Positions 52,783 through 61,547 of a stretch of DNA of 64,000 nt are shown piece after piece (the first letter of the stretch is position 1; each line of letters begins with the position of its first letter). A program made the translations under genes and the position numbers. The DNA comes from JAVBKV01 sp031553885. Its GTDB lineage: Bacteria; Bacteroidota; Bacteroidia; Bacteroidales; Azobacteroidaceae. The notes below the pieces were generated by a model, which saw only the letters and a program-made list of their open reading frames with translations, searched no databases and was not told where the DNA came from. The stretch lies in NCBI GenBank assembly GCA_031553885.1, contig JAVBKV010000016.1:1-64000 (forward strand). Reading direction: 5' to 3'.

Positions 52783-53406
52783 ATGTTACCCGAATTATCA
52801 ATCAAGGATTTTTTAGCAAAAACCGCCGGAGATGAACCGGTTCCTGGAGGTGGGTGTGTCTCGGCATTGAATGCGGCATTAGCTTCCGCTCTGACCGAAA
52901 TGGTGGCCAACCTCACTATCGGAAAGAAAAAATACGAAGAAAAAGAAAACCGGATGAAAGAGATTTCTTCTTTTGCAAAAAAATATCAACAAATATTTGT
53001 TGAAAGCATCGATGCCGATTCGGATGCATACAATCAGGTATTTGCAGCCTTTAAATTGCCGAAGGAAACAGAAGAGGAAAAATCCGAACGAAGCCGGCAA
53101 ATACAGGCAGCCACTAAAATAGCGGCGGACGTACCGATGGAGGTTGCCCGCAATGCGTTCAGGATGCTTGAAACCATTTCAACCGTGGCCAGAGAAGGTA
53201 ATTCGAATGCAGTAACCGATGCTTGTGTTGCTATGATGGCCGCACGAACAGCCATCCTTGGTGCTTTATTGAACGTACGGATCAATCTCTCCTCACTGAA
53301 AGACGAAACCTATGCTACACATCTTTGCGAAGAGGCCGACCACCTGGAAAAACAGACCATCCAGGCGGAAACCGATCTGTTGACCTGGGTAAGAACACAA
53401 CTATAG
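52783..53406 (+). CDS. Formimidoyl-tetrahydrofolate cyclodeaminase-like protein
   Basis: This 207-residue helical protein is of the FTCD_C/FchA family. The folate-binding glycine motif PGGGCVSALNAALASAL lies near residue 24, and AEADLLTWV-type helices end it (IQAETDLLTWVRTQ). It should convert formimino-THF to methenyl-THF with loss of ammonia, completing the FtcD reaction. Placement between hutI and hutH supports this use. Confidence 0.88.
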   Translation: MLPELSIKDFLAKTAGDEPVPGGGCVSALNAALASALTEMVANLTIGKKKYEEKENRMKEISSFAKKYQQIFVESIDADSDAYNQVFAAFKLPKETEEEKSERSRQIQAATKIAADVPMEVARNAFRMLETISTVAREGNSNAVTDACVAMMAARTAILGALLNVRINLSSLKDETYATHLCEEADHLEKQTIQAETDLLTWVRTQL

Positions 53407-53418
53407 TCATTGGCAGAA

Positions 53419-54915
53419 ATGAAAAATGTATATTACGTCGGTTCCGGAGAACTGAATTTCGAAATCATCGAACAGATTATCGATAATAACCTGAAACTCG
53501 AGCTGGCTCCTGAAGCTAAAGAACGCATACAGAAATGCCGGGATTTCCTGGATCAGAAGATTGCATCTTCGGATGCTCCCATGTATGGCATTACTACCGG
53601 ATTCGGTTCTTTATGCAACAAAAATATCTCTCCGGACGAACTCAGCCGCCTACAGGAAAACCTCGTCAAATCGCATGCCTGCAGCGTCGGACAGGAAATT
53701 CCACCGGTAATAACCAAACTCATGATGTTGTTGAAAGCACATGCCCTTTCGTTGGGATACAGCGGTGTACAAGTAATAACCGTGCAGCGCATCATCGATT
53801 TTTTCAATAACGATGTCATGCCGATTGTCTACGACCGGGGATCTTTAGGTGCCTCAGGCGATCTGGCTCCGCTGGCTAACCTCTTTCTACCGTTGATCGG
53901 AGCCGGAGATGTTTATTACCAGGGGAAAAAGCGGGAAGCTATGAGTGTCCTGGAGGAGTTTGGCTGGAAACCTGTCCGCCTGATGAGTAAAGAAGGCCTT
54001 GCCTTGCTTAACGGAACCCAATTCATGAGTGCAAATGGAGTTTATGCCATTCTTAAAGCATTCCGGTTTTCCAGAAAAGCAGACCTGATCGCAGCTCTTT
54101 CGTTGGAAGCTTTCGACGGACTGATCGATCCTTTCCTGGATTGCATCCAGCAAATGCGTCCGCATCAGGGACAAATCGAAACAGGTGATAATTTCCGAAA
54201 ATTACTGGAAGGAAGCGAGCTGATTGCCCGTAAAAAAGAACATATCCAGGATCCCTACTCTTTTCGCTGTATCCCCCAAGTACATGGAGCAACGAAAGAC
54301 GCCATCCGTTATGTGGCTTCTGTTTTATTGACTGAAATTAATTCAGTGACAGACAATCCAACTATTTTTCCCGATGAAGACAGGATTATTTCAGGAGGAA
54401 ATTTCCATGGGCAACCTTTAGCTATCGCTTTTGACTTTCTGGCTGTCGCCCTGGCTGAACTGGGAAATATTTCCGAGCGCAGGGTGGCTCAACTCATTAT
54501 GGGATTACGGGGACTGCCCGAGTTTCTGGTTGCCGATCCGGGCCTCAATTCAGGATTTATGATTCCTCAATATGCCTCGGCATCCATGGTGAGCCAGAAC
54601 AAAATGTATTGTCATGCAGCTTCCAGCGATTCCATCGTTTCGTCCAACGGGCAGGAAGACCATGTCAGTATGGGAGCTAATGCAGCAACCAAGCTTTTTA
54701 AAATCATGGATAACCTGAATCACATCCTGGCTATTGAACTGATGAACGCAGCGCAAGGACTCGAATTCCGTCGCCCGGCAAAAACATCGCCTTTTCTGGA
54801 AAAATTTTTAAAAGAATACCGGAAAGAAGTCCCTTTCATTCAGGAAGATATCGTGATGTACAAGGAAATTCATCAAACGGTAGCCTTTTTAAATCGAACA
54901 ACAGTCGATTTTTAA
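53419..54915 (+). CDS. hutH: Histidine ammonia-lyase
   Basis: HutH deaminates histidine to urocanate. The 498-residue protein carries the Ala-Ser-Gly triad in GSLGASGDLAPLAN, which cyclises to the MIO electrophile, plus GITTGFGSL with the catalytic Tyr region and QDPYSFRC. I take ATG 53419; a TTG at 53410 is three codons upstream and less likely. It is the last enzyme gene of the cluster although it catalyses the first step. Confidence 0.95.
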   Translation: MKNVYYVGSGELNFEIIEQIIDNNLKLELAPEAKERIQKCRDFLDQKIASSDAPMYGITTGFGSLCNKNISPDELSRLQENLVKSHACSVGQEIPPVITKLMMLLKAHALSLGYSGVQVITVQRIIDFFNNDVMPIVYDRGSLGASGDLAPLANLFLPLIGAGDVYYQGKKREAMSVLEEFGWKPVRLMSKEGLALLNGTQFMSANGVYAILKAFRFSRKADLIAALSLEAFDGLIDPFLDCIQQMRPHQGQIETGDNFRKLLEGSELIARKKEHIQDPYSFRCIPQVHGATKDAIRYVASVLLTEINSVTDNPTIFPDEDRIISGGNFHGQPLAIAFDFLAVALAELGNISERRVAQLIMGLRGLPEFLVADPGLNSGFMIPQYASASMVSQNKMYCHAASSDSIVSSNGQEDHVSMGANAATKLFKIMDNLNHILAIELMNAAQGLEFRRPAKTSPFLEKFLKEYRKEVPFIQEDIVMYKEIHQTVAFLNRTTVDF

Positions 54916-54953
54916 TACCCGGTTGTGTAACCTATGATCCGGTTTTGCGTCCA

Positions 54954-55514
54954 ATGGACATGAAAAACTTCAGCGACCTGTTCTACATACGACGTGTTAA
55001 AGCCGGAGACGTTCAAGCTTTTTCCTACATCGTATCACATTATCAGCGTATGATATTGACGACAGTTCTGAAAATTGTAGATAATCGTGAAGATGCAGAG
55101 GACATTACACAGGAAGTTTTTATCAAGGTATTCAAATCCTTAAGTCAGTTTAAAGAGGAATCTGAATTTTCCACCTGGCTGTACCGGATAGCATACAACA
55201 CGACATTATCAGAATTGAGAAGAAAAAAAATAATATTTCATTCATTGGAAGATCATTCCTATCATCTGCAGGATGAGGAATTATGCGATGAAATCGACAC
55301 ATTGGGAAAAGAAGAGAAAATGCAATACCTGGATGAAGCAATGAAACGGCTTTCTCCGGATGAAGCATTTCTGATTACTTTATTTTACCTGAATGATCAG
55401 TCCATCGACGAAATAAGCCGGATTACCAGCCTTACTGTCGCGAATGTAAAGGTAAAACTGCATCGCACAAGAAAAAAACTAGCGATAGAAATGAATAAAT
55501 TAATGGCACAATGA
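54954..55514 (+). CDS. ECF-type sigma-70 family factor
   Basis: This 186-residue protein has region 2 (VKAGDVQAFSYIVSHYQRMI, then EDAEDITQEVFIKVF and FSTWLYRIAYNTTLSELRRKK) and region 4 (LSPDEAFLITLFYLNDQSIDEIS, then VANVKVKLHRTRKKL). There is no region 1.1 or 3. It starts 38 bases after hutH and may be cotranscribed with it, but nothing shows that it controls hut. The stop overlaps the next start (ATGA), pointing to a sigma and regulator pair. Confidence 0.88.
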   Translation: MDMKNFSDLFYIRRVKAGDVQAFSYIVSHYQRMILTTVLKIVDNREDAEDITQEVFIKVFKSLSQFKEESEFSTWLYRIAYNTTLSELRRKKIIFHSLEDHSYHLQDEELCDEIDTLGKEEKMQYLDEAMKRLSPDEAFLITLFYLNDQSIDEISRITSLTVANVKVKLHRTRKKLAIEMNKLMAQ

Positions 55515-55927
55515 ATACAATAAACAAACAACCAGCCAACGACAGGTTAAGGGATTTGTTCCGTGAAATTCCTTTGGAAAGCCCTTCGGAAGATTTTACG
55601 AAAAAGCTGATATCACGGATAGAAAAAGAAGCTGCCAGAGAAAAGAAGCAAAAAGAATGGCTGTCAATGGCTTGGATCTTTTCCGGAGTTATCGGTATTC
55701 TGGGAATCCCGGCAACCATATTTTATTTCATGGGATTTAATGTTACTTCGGAAATATCACAGGGTTTCCCGAAATTCCTGCTTCCTTTATTTTCAGCTTT
55801 CAAAGGCCTAAGAATTGATTCTTCGGTTGTTATGTTAGGAGGCACGATTTTAGCTCTTCTTATTCTAGATACTCTACTAAGAAAGATGATTAACAAAAGA
55901 AAAGAAAAACCTGTTGAACATGTATAA
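55511..55927 (+). CDS. Membrane protein paired with the ECF sigma factor
   Basis: This 138-residue protein has a charged N-terminal cytoplasmic part (residues 1-50) and two membrane helices (about 52-75 and 103-122). It overlaps the sigma-factor stop by four bases, the usual arrangement for an anti-sigma factor. It lacks the HxxxCxxC zinc motif of ZAS-type anti-sigma proteins and a FecR domain. The anti-sigma role is inferred from position only. Confidence 0.65.
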   Translation: MNTINKQPANDRLRDLFREIPLESPSEDFTKKLISRIEKEAAREKKQKEWLSMAWIFSGVIGILGIPATIFYFMGFNVTSEISQGFPKFLLPLFSAFKGLRIDSSVVMLGGTILALLILDTLLRKMINKRKEKPVEHV

Positions 55928-56009
55928 AAATCGCTATTGAGCACAATATAACCAACAACCCGACGTTACAAATTAACTTATGTAACTATGTAAATAAACT
56001 ATTTATCTT

Positions 56010-56849
56010 ATGAAAAATTTATTCTTAACGGTATTTTTAATTGCCATTTTATGTTCCGGATGCAGCTCTGATGATAACAAAAAAAATCTTCTTCCTGAAG
56101 ATTTTCAAATTACTTTGTATGATAAAAACAAAGAAGCGATCGCCTATATCGATTACCGTGACGACGCAACTATCTATACGTTTGAAGGAGAGCCTGTCGC
56201 TTACATTGAGTCGGAAGAACAGGTCTACGGATTCAATGGCAAATTTTTAGGGTGGTATTATGATGGCGTTTTATACGACAAGACTTACTATGCTGTCGGC
56301 GCAAAACATGGAATTGCAAGAGGTGGAATAAATACAGTATCTACACGACCTGAAAAAATAAAAGGCACCAAACATCTTAGACCTTTTAAACCGGTCACTG
56401 GAACTGGTTACGAGCGCCCTGTCCTAAAAGATAGCTGGAGTGAAATATTACTTACGGAATTTTTTACAAGAAAAATTATGTTGTGCGATAAAAATAAAGA
56501 AGCTATAGCTTATATCGATTACAACGACGATGCAAGTATCTATACATTTGAAGGAGAACCTGTCGCTTACATTTATAATGAAGAAGAAATTTATAATTTC
56601 GATGGTAAATTCTTAGGATGGTATTTCAATGGAATTGTGTACGACAAAAATGCCCTCAGCGCAGTCGGTGCTAAGTATGGAGTCTCAAAAGGAAACATAC
56701 ATACAGAAGTTATTACACTGCCCGAAAAAACAGAAGGAGTTAAACATACAAGGCCAACTAAATCGGCCAGAGAGGTCGCCCCTGTTCGTCCTATTCTGGA
56801 TAATAATTGGAGTACAATAACTCTTATGGAATTTTTCACAAAAAAATAA
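56010..56849 (+). CDS. Lipoprotein with two tandem 4-fold beta-flower domains
   Basis: This 279-residue lipoprotein (lipobox LCSGC, Cys18) contains two copies of a domain of about 122 residues (36-157 and 158-279). Each has an internal fourfold pattern: DKNKEAIAYIDY, then TIYTFEGEPVAYI, then YGFNGKFLGWYYDG or YNFDGKFLGWYFNG, then a closing segment. This matches the bacterial 4-fold beta-flower domain, whose function is not well known. The repeats remain similar at DNA level, so the duplication is fairly recent. Units end with the same motif (LLTEFFTRK and LMEFFTKK). Confidence 0.78.
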   Translation: MKNLFLTVFLIAILCSGCSSDDNKKNLLPEDFQITLYDKNKEAIAYIDYRDDATIYTFEGEPVAYIESEEQVYGFNGKFLGWYYDGVLYDKTYYAVGAKHGIARGGINTVSTRPEKIKGTKHLRPFKPVTGTGYERPVLKDSWSEILLTEFFTRKIMLCDKNKEAIAYIDYNDDASIYTFEGEPVAYIYNEEEIYNFDGKFLGWYFNGIVYDKNALSAVGAKYGVSKGNIHTEVITLPEKTEGVKHTRPTKSAREVAPVRPILDNNWSTITLMEFFTKK

Positions 56850-56856
56850 GTTAGAA

Positions 56857-56910
56857 AATGAGGCTGTATCTCTTATGATTAAATATTCTCAATGTTGATA
56901 CAGCCTCATT
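56857..56910 (+). terminator. Hairpin after the beta-flower lipoprotein
   Basis: AATGAGGCTGTATC (56857-56870) is an exact complement of GATACAGCCTCATT (56897-56910) with a 26-base loop. There is no good T-run, so it may act as an attenuating or stabilising hairpin rather than a classical terminator. Confidence 0.55.
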
Positions 56911-56961
56911 CCTTCAAATAAACTTCTGATCTGAATTTCCTCTAATCGATACTCGATCCCG

Positions 56962-57000
56962 AATTCTTAATTCTTAATTCTTAATTCTTAATTCTTAATT
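56962..57000. repeat. Tandem heptamer repeat
   Basis: Five exact head-to-tail copies of AATTCTT (56962-56996) and part of a sixth occupy the gap before the NfnA-like gene. The word belongs to the same vocabulary as the palindromes at 16812 and 20215. Confidence 0.85.
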
Positions 57001-57045
57001 TTAGCCAGTTACCTGTATTAAATTTGTATAATTGCCTTCTCTGAC

Positions 57046-57076
57046 ATTGTTTTGTGGACAGTTTTATGTAATTTTG
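57046..57076 (+). promoter_or_regulatory. Promoter of the NfnAB-type pair
   Basis: ATTG (57046-57049), 19 bases and TAATTTTG (57069-57076) fit the promoter pattern. The leader before ATG 57117 is about 35 bases. Confidence 0.6.
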
Positions 57077-57116
57077 CATGCGAAATTAATAAAACGTATT
57101 TCTGTTACTCAATTAA

Positions 57117-57908
57117 ATGAATAAAATTGTCAACAAAGAGTTTCTCTCTGAGAATGTAGTCAAAATCGAGGTTGAAGCTCCCCTCATTGCCCGGTCCAGA
57201 AAAGCCGGACATTTCGTTATTGTCAAAGTAGGAAAATACGGTGAACGGATTCCGTTGACCATTGCTGCAGCAGACAAAGAACGGGGTACCATCACCCTTG
57301 TGATCCAACGCGTAGGTAGTTCTTCACAAAAAGTATGTGCTTTAAACGAGGGAGAAAACATCACCGATTTGGTTGGTCCATTGGGACAGGCAACTCATAT
57401 CGAAAACTTCGGGACTGTAGTCTGCGCCTGCGGAGGAGTTGGTACTGCCCCTATGCTGCCCATTGCAGAAGCGATGAAAAAAGCAGGAAATAAAGTCATT
57501 GTTGTCCAGGCAGCCCGAACCAAAGAACTCATCATTCTGGAAAAAGAAATGCAGGCTTTTGCCGATGAAGTAGTCATCATGACAGACGACGGATCTTACG
57601 GTAAAAAAGGCTTGGTAACAAATGGTGTGGAAGAAGTGATCCAACGGGAAAAAGTGGATCTGTGTGTAACCATCGGACCGGCAATTATGATGAAGTTTGT
57701 CTCTTTATTGACAAAAAAGTACGATGTTCCGACCGTAGCGTCCCTGAATACCATTATGGTAGACGGAACCGGCATGTGTGGAGCCTGCCGCGTCACAGTA
57801 GGAGGAAAAACGAAATTCGTATGCGTGGACGGACCGGAATTCGATGCTCATCAGGTGGATTTCGATGAAATGATGATGAGACTCAACGCCTACAAGGGAA
57901 TGGAATAA
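57117..57908 (+). CDS. NfnA/DHODB-electron-transfer-type FAD/NAD-binding subunit
   Basis: This 263-residue protein resembles the electron-transfer subunit of dihydroorotate dehydrogenase and NfnA. An FAD-binding barrel comes first (VIVKVGKYGERIPLTIA), then an NAD-binding domain (CACGGVGTAPMLPIAEAMKKAG). A [2Fe-2S] cysteine cluster lies at the end (GTGMCGACRVTVGG and FVCVDGPEFD). With the flavoprotein encoded next it should form an NADH-ferredoxin:NADPH transhydrogenase (bifurcating Nfn). Sulfide dehydrogenase naming is an older label for such pairs. Confidence 0.85.
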   Translation: MNKIVNKEFLSENVVKIEVEAPLIARSRKAGHFVIVKVGKYGERIPLTIAAADKERGTITLVIQRVGSSSQKVCALNEGENITDLVGPLGQATHIENFGTVVCACGGVGTAPMLPIAEAMKKAGNKVIVVQAARTKELIILEKEMQAFADEVVIMTDDGSYGKKGLVTNGVEEVIQREKVDLCVTIGPAIMMKFVSLLTKKYDVPTVASLNTIMVDGTGMCGACRVTVGGKTKFVCVDGPEFDAHQVDFDEMMMRLNAYKGME

Positions 57909-57930
57909 AATAAAAATTATACTTACCCCA

Positions 57931-57978
57931 TGTCCGCAGAGCGGACAAATATCAATAACCACGGGTGTAAACCCTTGG
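57931..57978. repeat. Two-hairpin REP-like element between the NfnA- and NfnB-like genes
   Basis: TGTCCGC (57931-57937) and GCGGACA (57941-57947) form one hairpin. CCACGGGT (57959-57966) and ACCCTTGG (57971-57978) form a second with one mismatch. The two are 11 bases apart in a G+C-richer island. It reads through the first in-frame ATG of the next gene (57930), so that start is probably an artefact of the insertion. Confidence 0.65.
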
Positions 57979-57989
57979 AAAACAAAAAG

Positions 57990-59474
57990 ATGAAAGATAT
58001 AGAAAAGACAGAGTACTTGAAAGCTCAACGCAACGAACCGTGGAGGGAAGAATTGCGCAAAAGCATGAAAAATAAAGAACGTACGGATATTCCCCGTGTT
58101 CACATGCCTGAACTGGACCCGGAATACCGTAGTCACAATTACGAAGAAGTCAACCTGGGTTTAACCCGAGAACAGGCCATGAAAGAAGCGCTGCGTTGCC
58201 TGGATTGCCCAACGCCATCCTGTATGTCGGGTTGTCCGGTCGAAATTAACATTCCTAAGTTTATTAAGAATATAGAACGGGGAGAATTTCTGGAAGCTGC
58301 CAAGGCATTGAAAGAGACCTCTGCCCTACCCGCTGTTTGTGGCCGTGTTTGTCCCCAGGAAAAACAGTGCGAAAGTCAGTGTATCCATTTGAAAATGGGA
58401 AAAGAAGCAGTTGCTATCGGCCATCTGGAGCGTTTTGCTTCGGATTATGAAAGAGAAAGCGGATGTATTTCTGTTCCGGAAACAGCACCGGCAAACAATA
58501 TCCGGATTGCAGCTGTGGGTTCAGGTCCGGCAGGACTTTCATTTGCCGGAGATATGGCTAAACTGGGCTATGATGTGACCGTTTTTGAAGCACTCCATGA
58601 AATCGGAGGTGTTTTGAAATACGGAATTCCCGAATTCCGCCTGCCGAATGAAATCGTCGATGTAGAAATCGATATACTGCAAAAAATGGGGGTGAAATTC
58701 ATAACCAACTGCATTGTAGGAAAAACAATCAGTTATGAAAACCTCCATGAGCAAGGATTTCAGGGAATTTTTATTGCCAGCGGAGCCGGATTACCGAATT
58801 TCATGAATATTCCAGGAGAAAACCTGGTCGGTGTATTGTCTTCAAATGAATACCTGACACGGGTAAACTTAATGGCTGCAGGTAAACCGGAATCGGATAC
58901 TCCGGTCTTTCACGGTAAAAAAGTAGCCATTATCGGAGGAGGAAATACAGCTATGGACTCGGTACGTACGGCCCGTCGTTTGGGCGCCGAAAAAGCCATG
59001 ATTGTATACCGTCGTTCGGAAGAGGAAATGCCTGCCCGGTTGGAGGAAGTGAAACACGCAAAAGAAGAGGGAATCGTTTTTATGACCCTGCACAACCCCA
59101 TTCAATACATTGGCGACGAAAAAGGCCGTGTCAGACAAATGGTTTTACAAAAAATGGAACTCGGTGAGCCGGATGCTTCCGGAAGAAGAAAACCGGTTCC
59201 GATGGAAGGGATAACCGAAACAGTCGACGTAGACATGGTGATTGTGAGTGTGGGAGTATCTCCTAATCCGCTTATTCCAAGCGCCTTTCAAGGATTAAAC
59301 ATCAGCAAATGGGGAACCATTATTGTTGATCAGGAAACCATGCAGTCCGACCTATCGGATGTATATGCCGGTGGCGACATCGTACGGGGAGGCGCTACGG
59401 TAATTTTAGCTATGGGCGATGGACGGAAGGCTGCTGCATCCATGCATGCAAAACTCCAACAAAGTACCATATAA
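57990..59474 (+). CDS. NfnB/glutamate synthase small-chain-type flavoprotein
   Basis: This 494-residue protein has an N-terminal ferredoxin-like part with cysteines CLDCPTPSCMSGCPVEI and CGRVCPQEKQCESQC, which bind [4Fe-4S] clusters. A pyridine-nucleotide-disulfide domain with two dinucleotide folds follows (AAVGSGPAGLSFAGD for FAD, AIIGGGNTAMDSVR for NADPH). The last FAD motif is YAGGDIVRGGATV. I start at ATG 57990, because the in-frame ATG 57930 lies inside the two-hairpin repeat. The pair is Nfn-like (NADPH and reduced ferredoxin exchange). A role as glutamate synthase small chain is an alternative, but no gltB-type large chain is nearby. Confidence 0.85.
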   Translation: MKDIEKTEYLKAQRNEPWREELRKSMKNKERTDIPRVHMPELDPEYRSHNYEEVNLGLTREQAMKEALRCLDCPTPSCMSGCPVEINIPKFIKNIERGEFLEAAKALKETSALPAVCGRVCPQEKQCESQCIHLKMGKEAVAIGHLERFASDYERESGCISVPETAPANNIRIAAVGSGPAGLSFAGDMAKLGYDVTVFEALHEIGGVLKYGIPEFRLPNEIVDVEIDILQKMGVKFITNCIVGKTISYENLHEQGFQGIFIASGAGLPNFMNIPGENLVGVLSSNEYLTRVNLMAAGKPESDTPVFHGKKVAIIGGGNTAMDSVRTARRLGAEKAMIVYRRSEEEMPARLEEVKHAKEEGIVFMTLHNPIQYIGDEKGRVRQMVLQKMELGEPDASGRRKPVPMEGITETVDVDMVIVSVGVSPNPLIPSAFQGLNISKWGTIIVDQETMQSDLSDVYAGGDIVRGGATVILAMGDGRKAAASMHAKLQQSTI

Positions 59475-59496
59475 CCGGCTTAATAAATAACGTAGT

Positions 59497-61545
59497 ATGA
59501 AAAAGACAATTTTAGCCATGACTACAGCAGCATTATGCTTTTCATGTACGGGTGAAAAAAAAGAAAAGGAACCCGTAACCAATGCGTTTAATTATAAAGT
59601 AGAAAAATTTGCCGATCTCGAAATTCTGCGCTATGAAGTCAAAGGTTTCGATCAGTTGAGTTTACAGGAAAAAAAATTAATTTATTACCTGTCGCAGGCT
59701 GCATTGGAAGGCCGTGATATACTATTTGATCAGAATAACCGATACAATTTGGCTATACGCAGAACGTTAGAAGCGATATACTCGAACTGGAACGGAAATA
59801 AGGATATTGAAGATTACAAACAATTCGAAGTATACCTGAAACGGGTCTGGTTTTCCAACGGAATTCATCACCATTACGGAGAAGAAAAATTCCTGCCTGG
59901 TTTCAGCAGGGAATTTTTTGCCGAAGCTGTACGTTCTCTCGATCCAGCCCTGGTGCCGGTAAAAGAAGGACAAACGGTAGATGCTTTTATTGCCGAACTG
60001 ACCCCGGTAATGTTTGATCCTTCCGTATTTGCGAAGAAAGTCAACCAGGCTTCCGATGTCGATGTGATTCTTACTTCGGCCAATAACTATTACGGAGAAG
60101 GCGTTACACAAAAGGAAGTGGAAGATTTTTATGCCCGGATGAAAAATCCGAACGACTCCACTCCTGTTTCCTATGGTCTGAATAGCCGATTGGTCAAGGA
60201 AAACGGACAACTGACAGAAAAGGTATGGAAAATCGGGGGATTATACACCCAATCCATTGAGAAAATTGTTTACTGGTTGAACCAGGCCAAAGACGTAGCT
60301 GAAAATCCGGAGCAAAAACAGGTAATCGAAACCCTGATCGCCTACTATCAAACAGGTGATCTGAAAAAATTCGATGAGTACGCGATTGACTGGTTAAAAG
60401 ACAAACATTCCCGAATTGATTTTGTTAATGGATTTACGGAAAGCTACGGAGATCCCCTGGGCATGAAAGCCAGTTGGGAATCTCTTGTCAATTTCAAGGA
60501 CCTGGAAGCAACCAAACGCTCGGAAGTGATCGGACATGAAGCTCAATGGTTTGAAGACCATTCTCCGGTAGATAAACAATTCAAAAAAGAAAAAGTAAAG
60601 GGAGTCAGCGCCAAAGTTATCACAGCTGCTATACTGGGAGGAGACTGTTATCCTGCCACTCCTATCGGTATCAATTTACCCAACTCCAATTGGATACGAA
60701 AAGATTACGGTTCCAAATCCGTGACAATCACAAACATTACGGAAGCTTACGACAAAGCTTCTCAGGGCAGCGGATTCAATGAAGAATTCGTATGGAGCGA
60801 TACCGAACGCCAATGGCTCAGTGATTTCGGTGCGGTAGCGGACAACCTGCATACCGATCTTCATGAATGTTTGGGACACGGATCCGGACAACTCCTGCCG
60901 GGTGTAGATCCGGATGCTTTAAAAATCTATGGCTCAACAATCGAAGAAGCGCGTGCGGATCTGTTCGGACTTTATTATATTCCCGATGCTAAAATGATAG
61001 AAATGGGTCTGCTGGACAACAAAGATGCCTACAAAGCGGAATATTACAAATACATGATGAACGGTTTGATGACCCAATTGGTGCGTATAGAACCCGGTAA
61101 AGACATTGAAGAATCGCACATGCGTAACCGGGCTTTGATCGCTCATTGGGTACTGGAAAAAGGAAATCCGGAAAAAGTAGTTGAGCTGGTTAAAAAAGAA
61201 GGAAAAACATATGTTGTAATCAATGATTACGAAAAAATGCGTACCCTTATCGGCCAGTTGTTGGCTGAAGTTCAACGGATCAAATCTGAAGGAAACTACG
61301 ATGCTGCCCGGCAATTGGTAGAAAAATATGCCGTTAAAATAGATCCTGCATTACATACCGAGGTATTGGAACGCTATCAAAAATTAAACCTGGCCCCCTA
61401 TCGCGGATTTGTTAATCCGGTCTATGAAGTAATCCAATCCGCCGAGGGAAATATCACAGATATTAAAGTCAGTTATACGGAAGGCTATGCAGAGCAAATG
61501 ATGCGCTACTCCAGGGAACACTCCTTCCTGCCAACCTATAATTAA
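59497..61545 (+). CDS. Dipeptidyl-peptidase III lipoprotein (M49)
   Basis: DPP III removes dipeptides from the N-terminus of oligopeptides. The 682-residue protein has the zinc motif HECLGH (HExxGH, near residue 455) in LHECLGHGSGQL and the second motif EEARADLFGLYY. An N-terminal lipobox (LCFSC, Cys17) makes this copy envelope-attached, unlike the cytosolic eukaryotic enzyme. It follows the NfnB-like gene after 22 bases. The AlkD-like gene starts two bases after its stop. Confidence 0.92.
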   Translation: MKKTILAMTTAALCFSCTGEKKEKEPVTNAFNYKVEKFADLEILRYEVKGFDQLSLQEKKLIYYLSQAALEGRDILFDQNNRYNLAIRRTLEAIYSNWNGNKDIEDYKQFEVYLKRVWFSNGIHHHYGEEKFLPGFSREFFAEAVRSLDPALVPVKEGQTVDAFIAELTPVMFDPSVFAKKVNQASDVDVILTSANNYYGEGVTQKEVEDFYARMKNPNDSTPVSYGLNSRLVKENGQLTEKVWKIGGLYTQSIEKIVYWLNQAKDVAENPEQKQVIETLIAYYQTGDLKKFDEYAIDWLKDKHSRIDFVNGFTESYGDPLGMKASWESLVNFKDLEATKRSEVIGHEAQWFEDHSPVDKQFKKEKVKGVSAKVITAAILGGDCYPATPIGINLPNSNWIRKDYGSKSVTITNITEAYDKASQGSGFNEEFVWSDTERQWLSDFGAVADNLHTDLHECLGHGSGQLLPGVDPDALKIYGSTIEEARADLFGLYYIPDAKMIEMGLLDNKDAYKAEYYKYMMNGLMTQLVRIEPGKDIEESHMRNRALIAHWVLEKGNPEKVVELVKKEGKTYVVINDYEKMRTLIGQLLAEVQRIKSEGNYDAARQLVEKYAVKIDPALHTEVLERYQKLNLAPYRGFVNPVYEVIQSAEGNITDIKVSYTEGYAEQMMRYSREHSFLPTYN

Positions 61546-61547
61546 AC

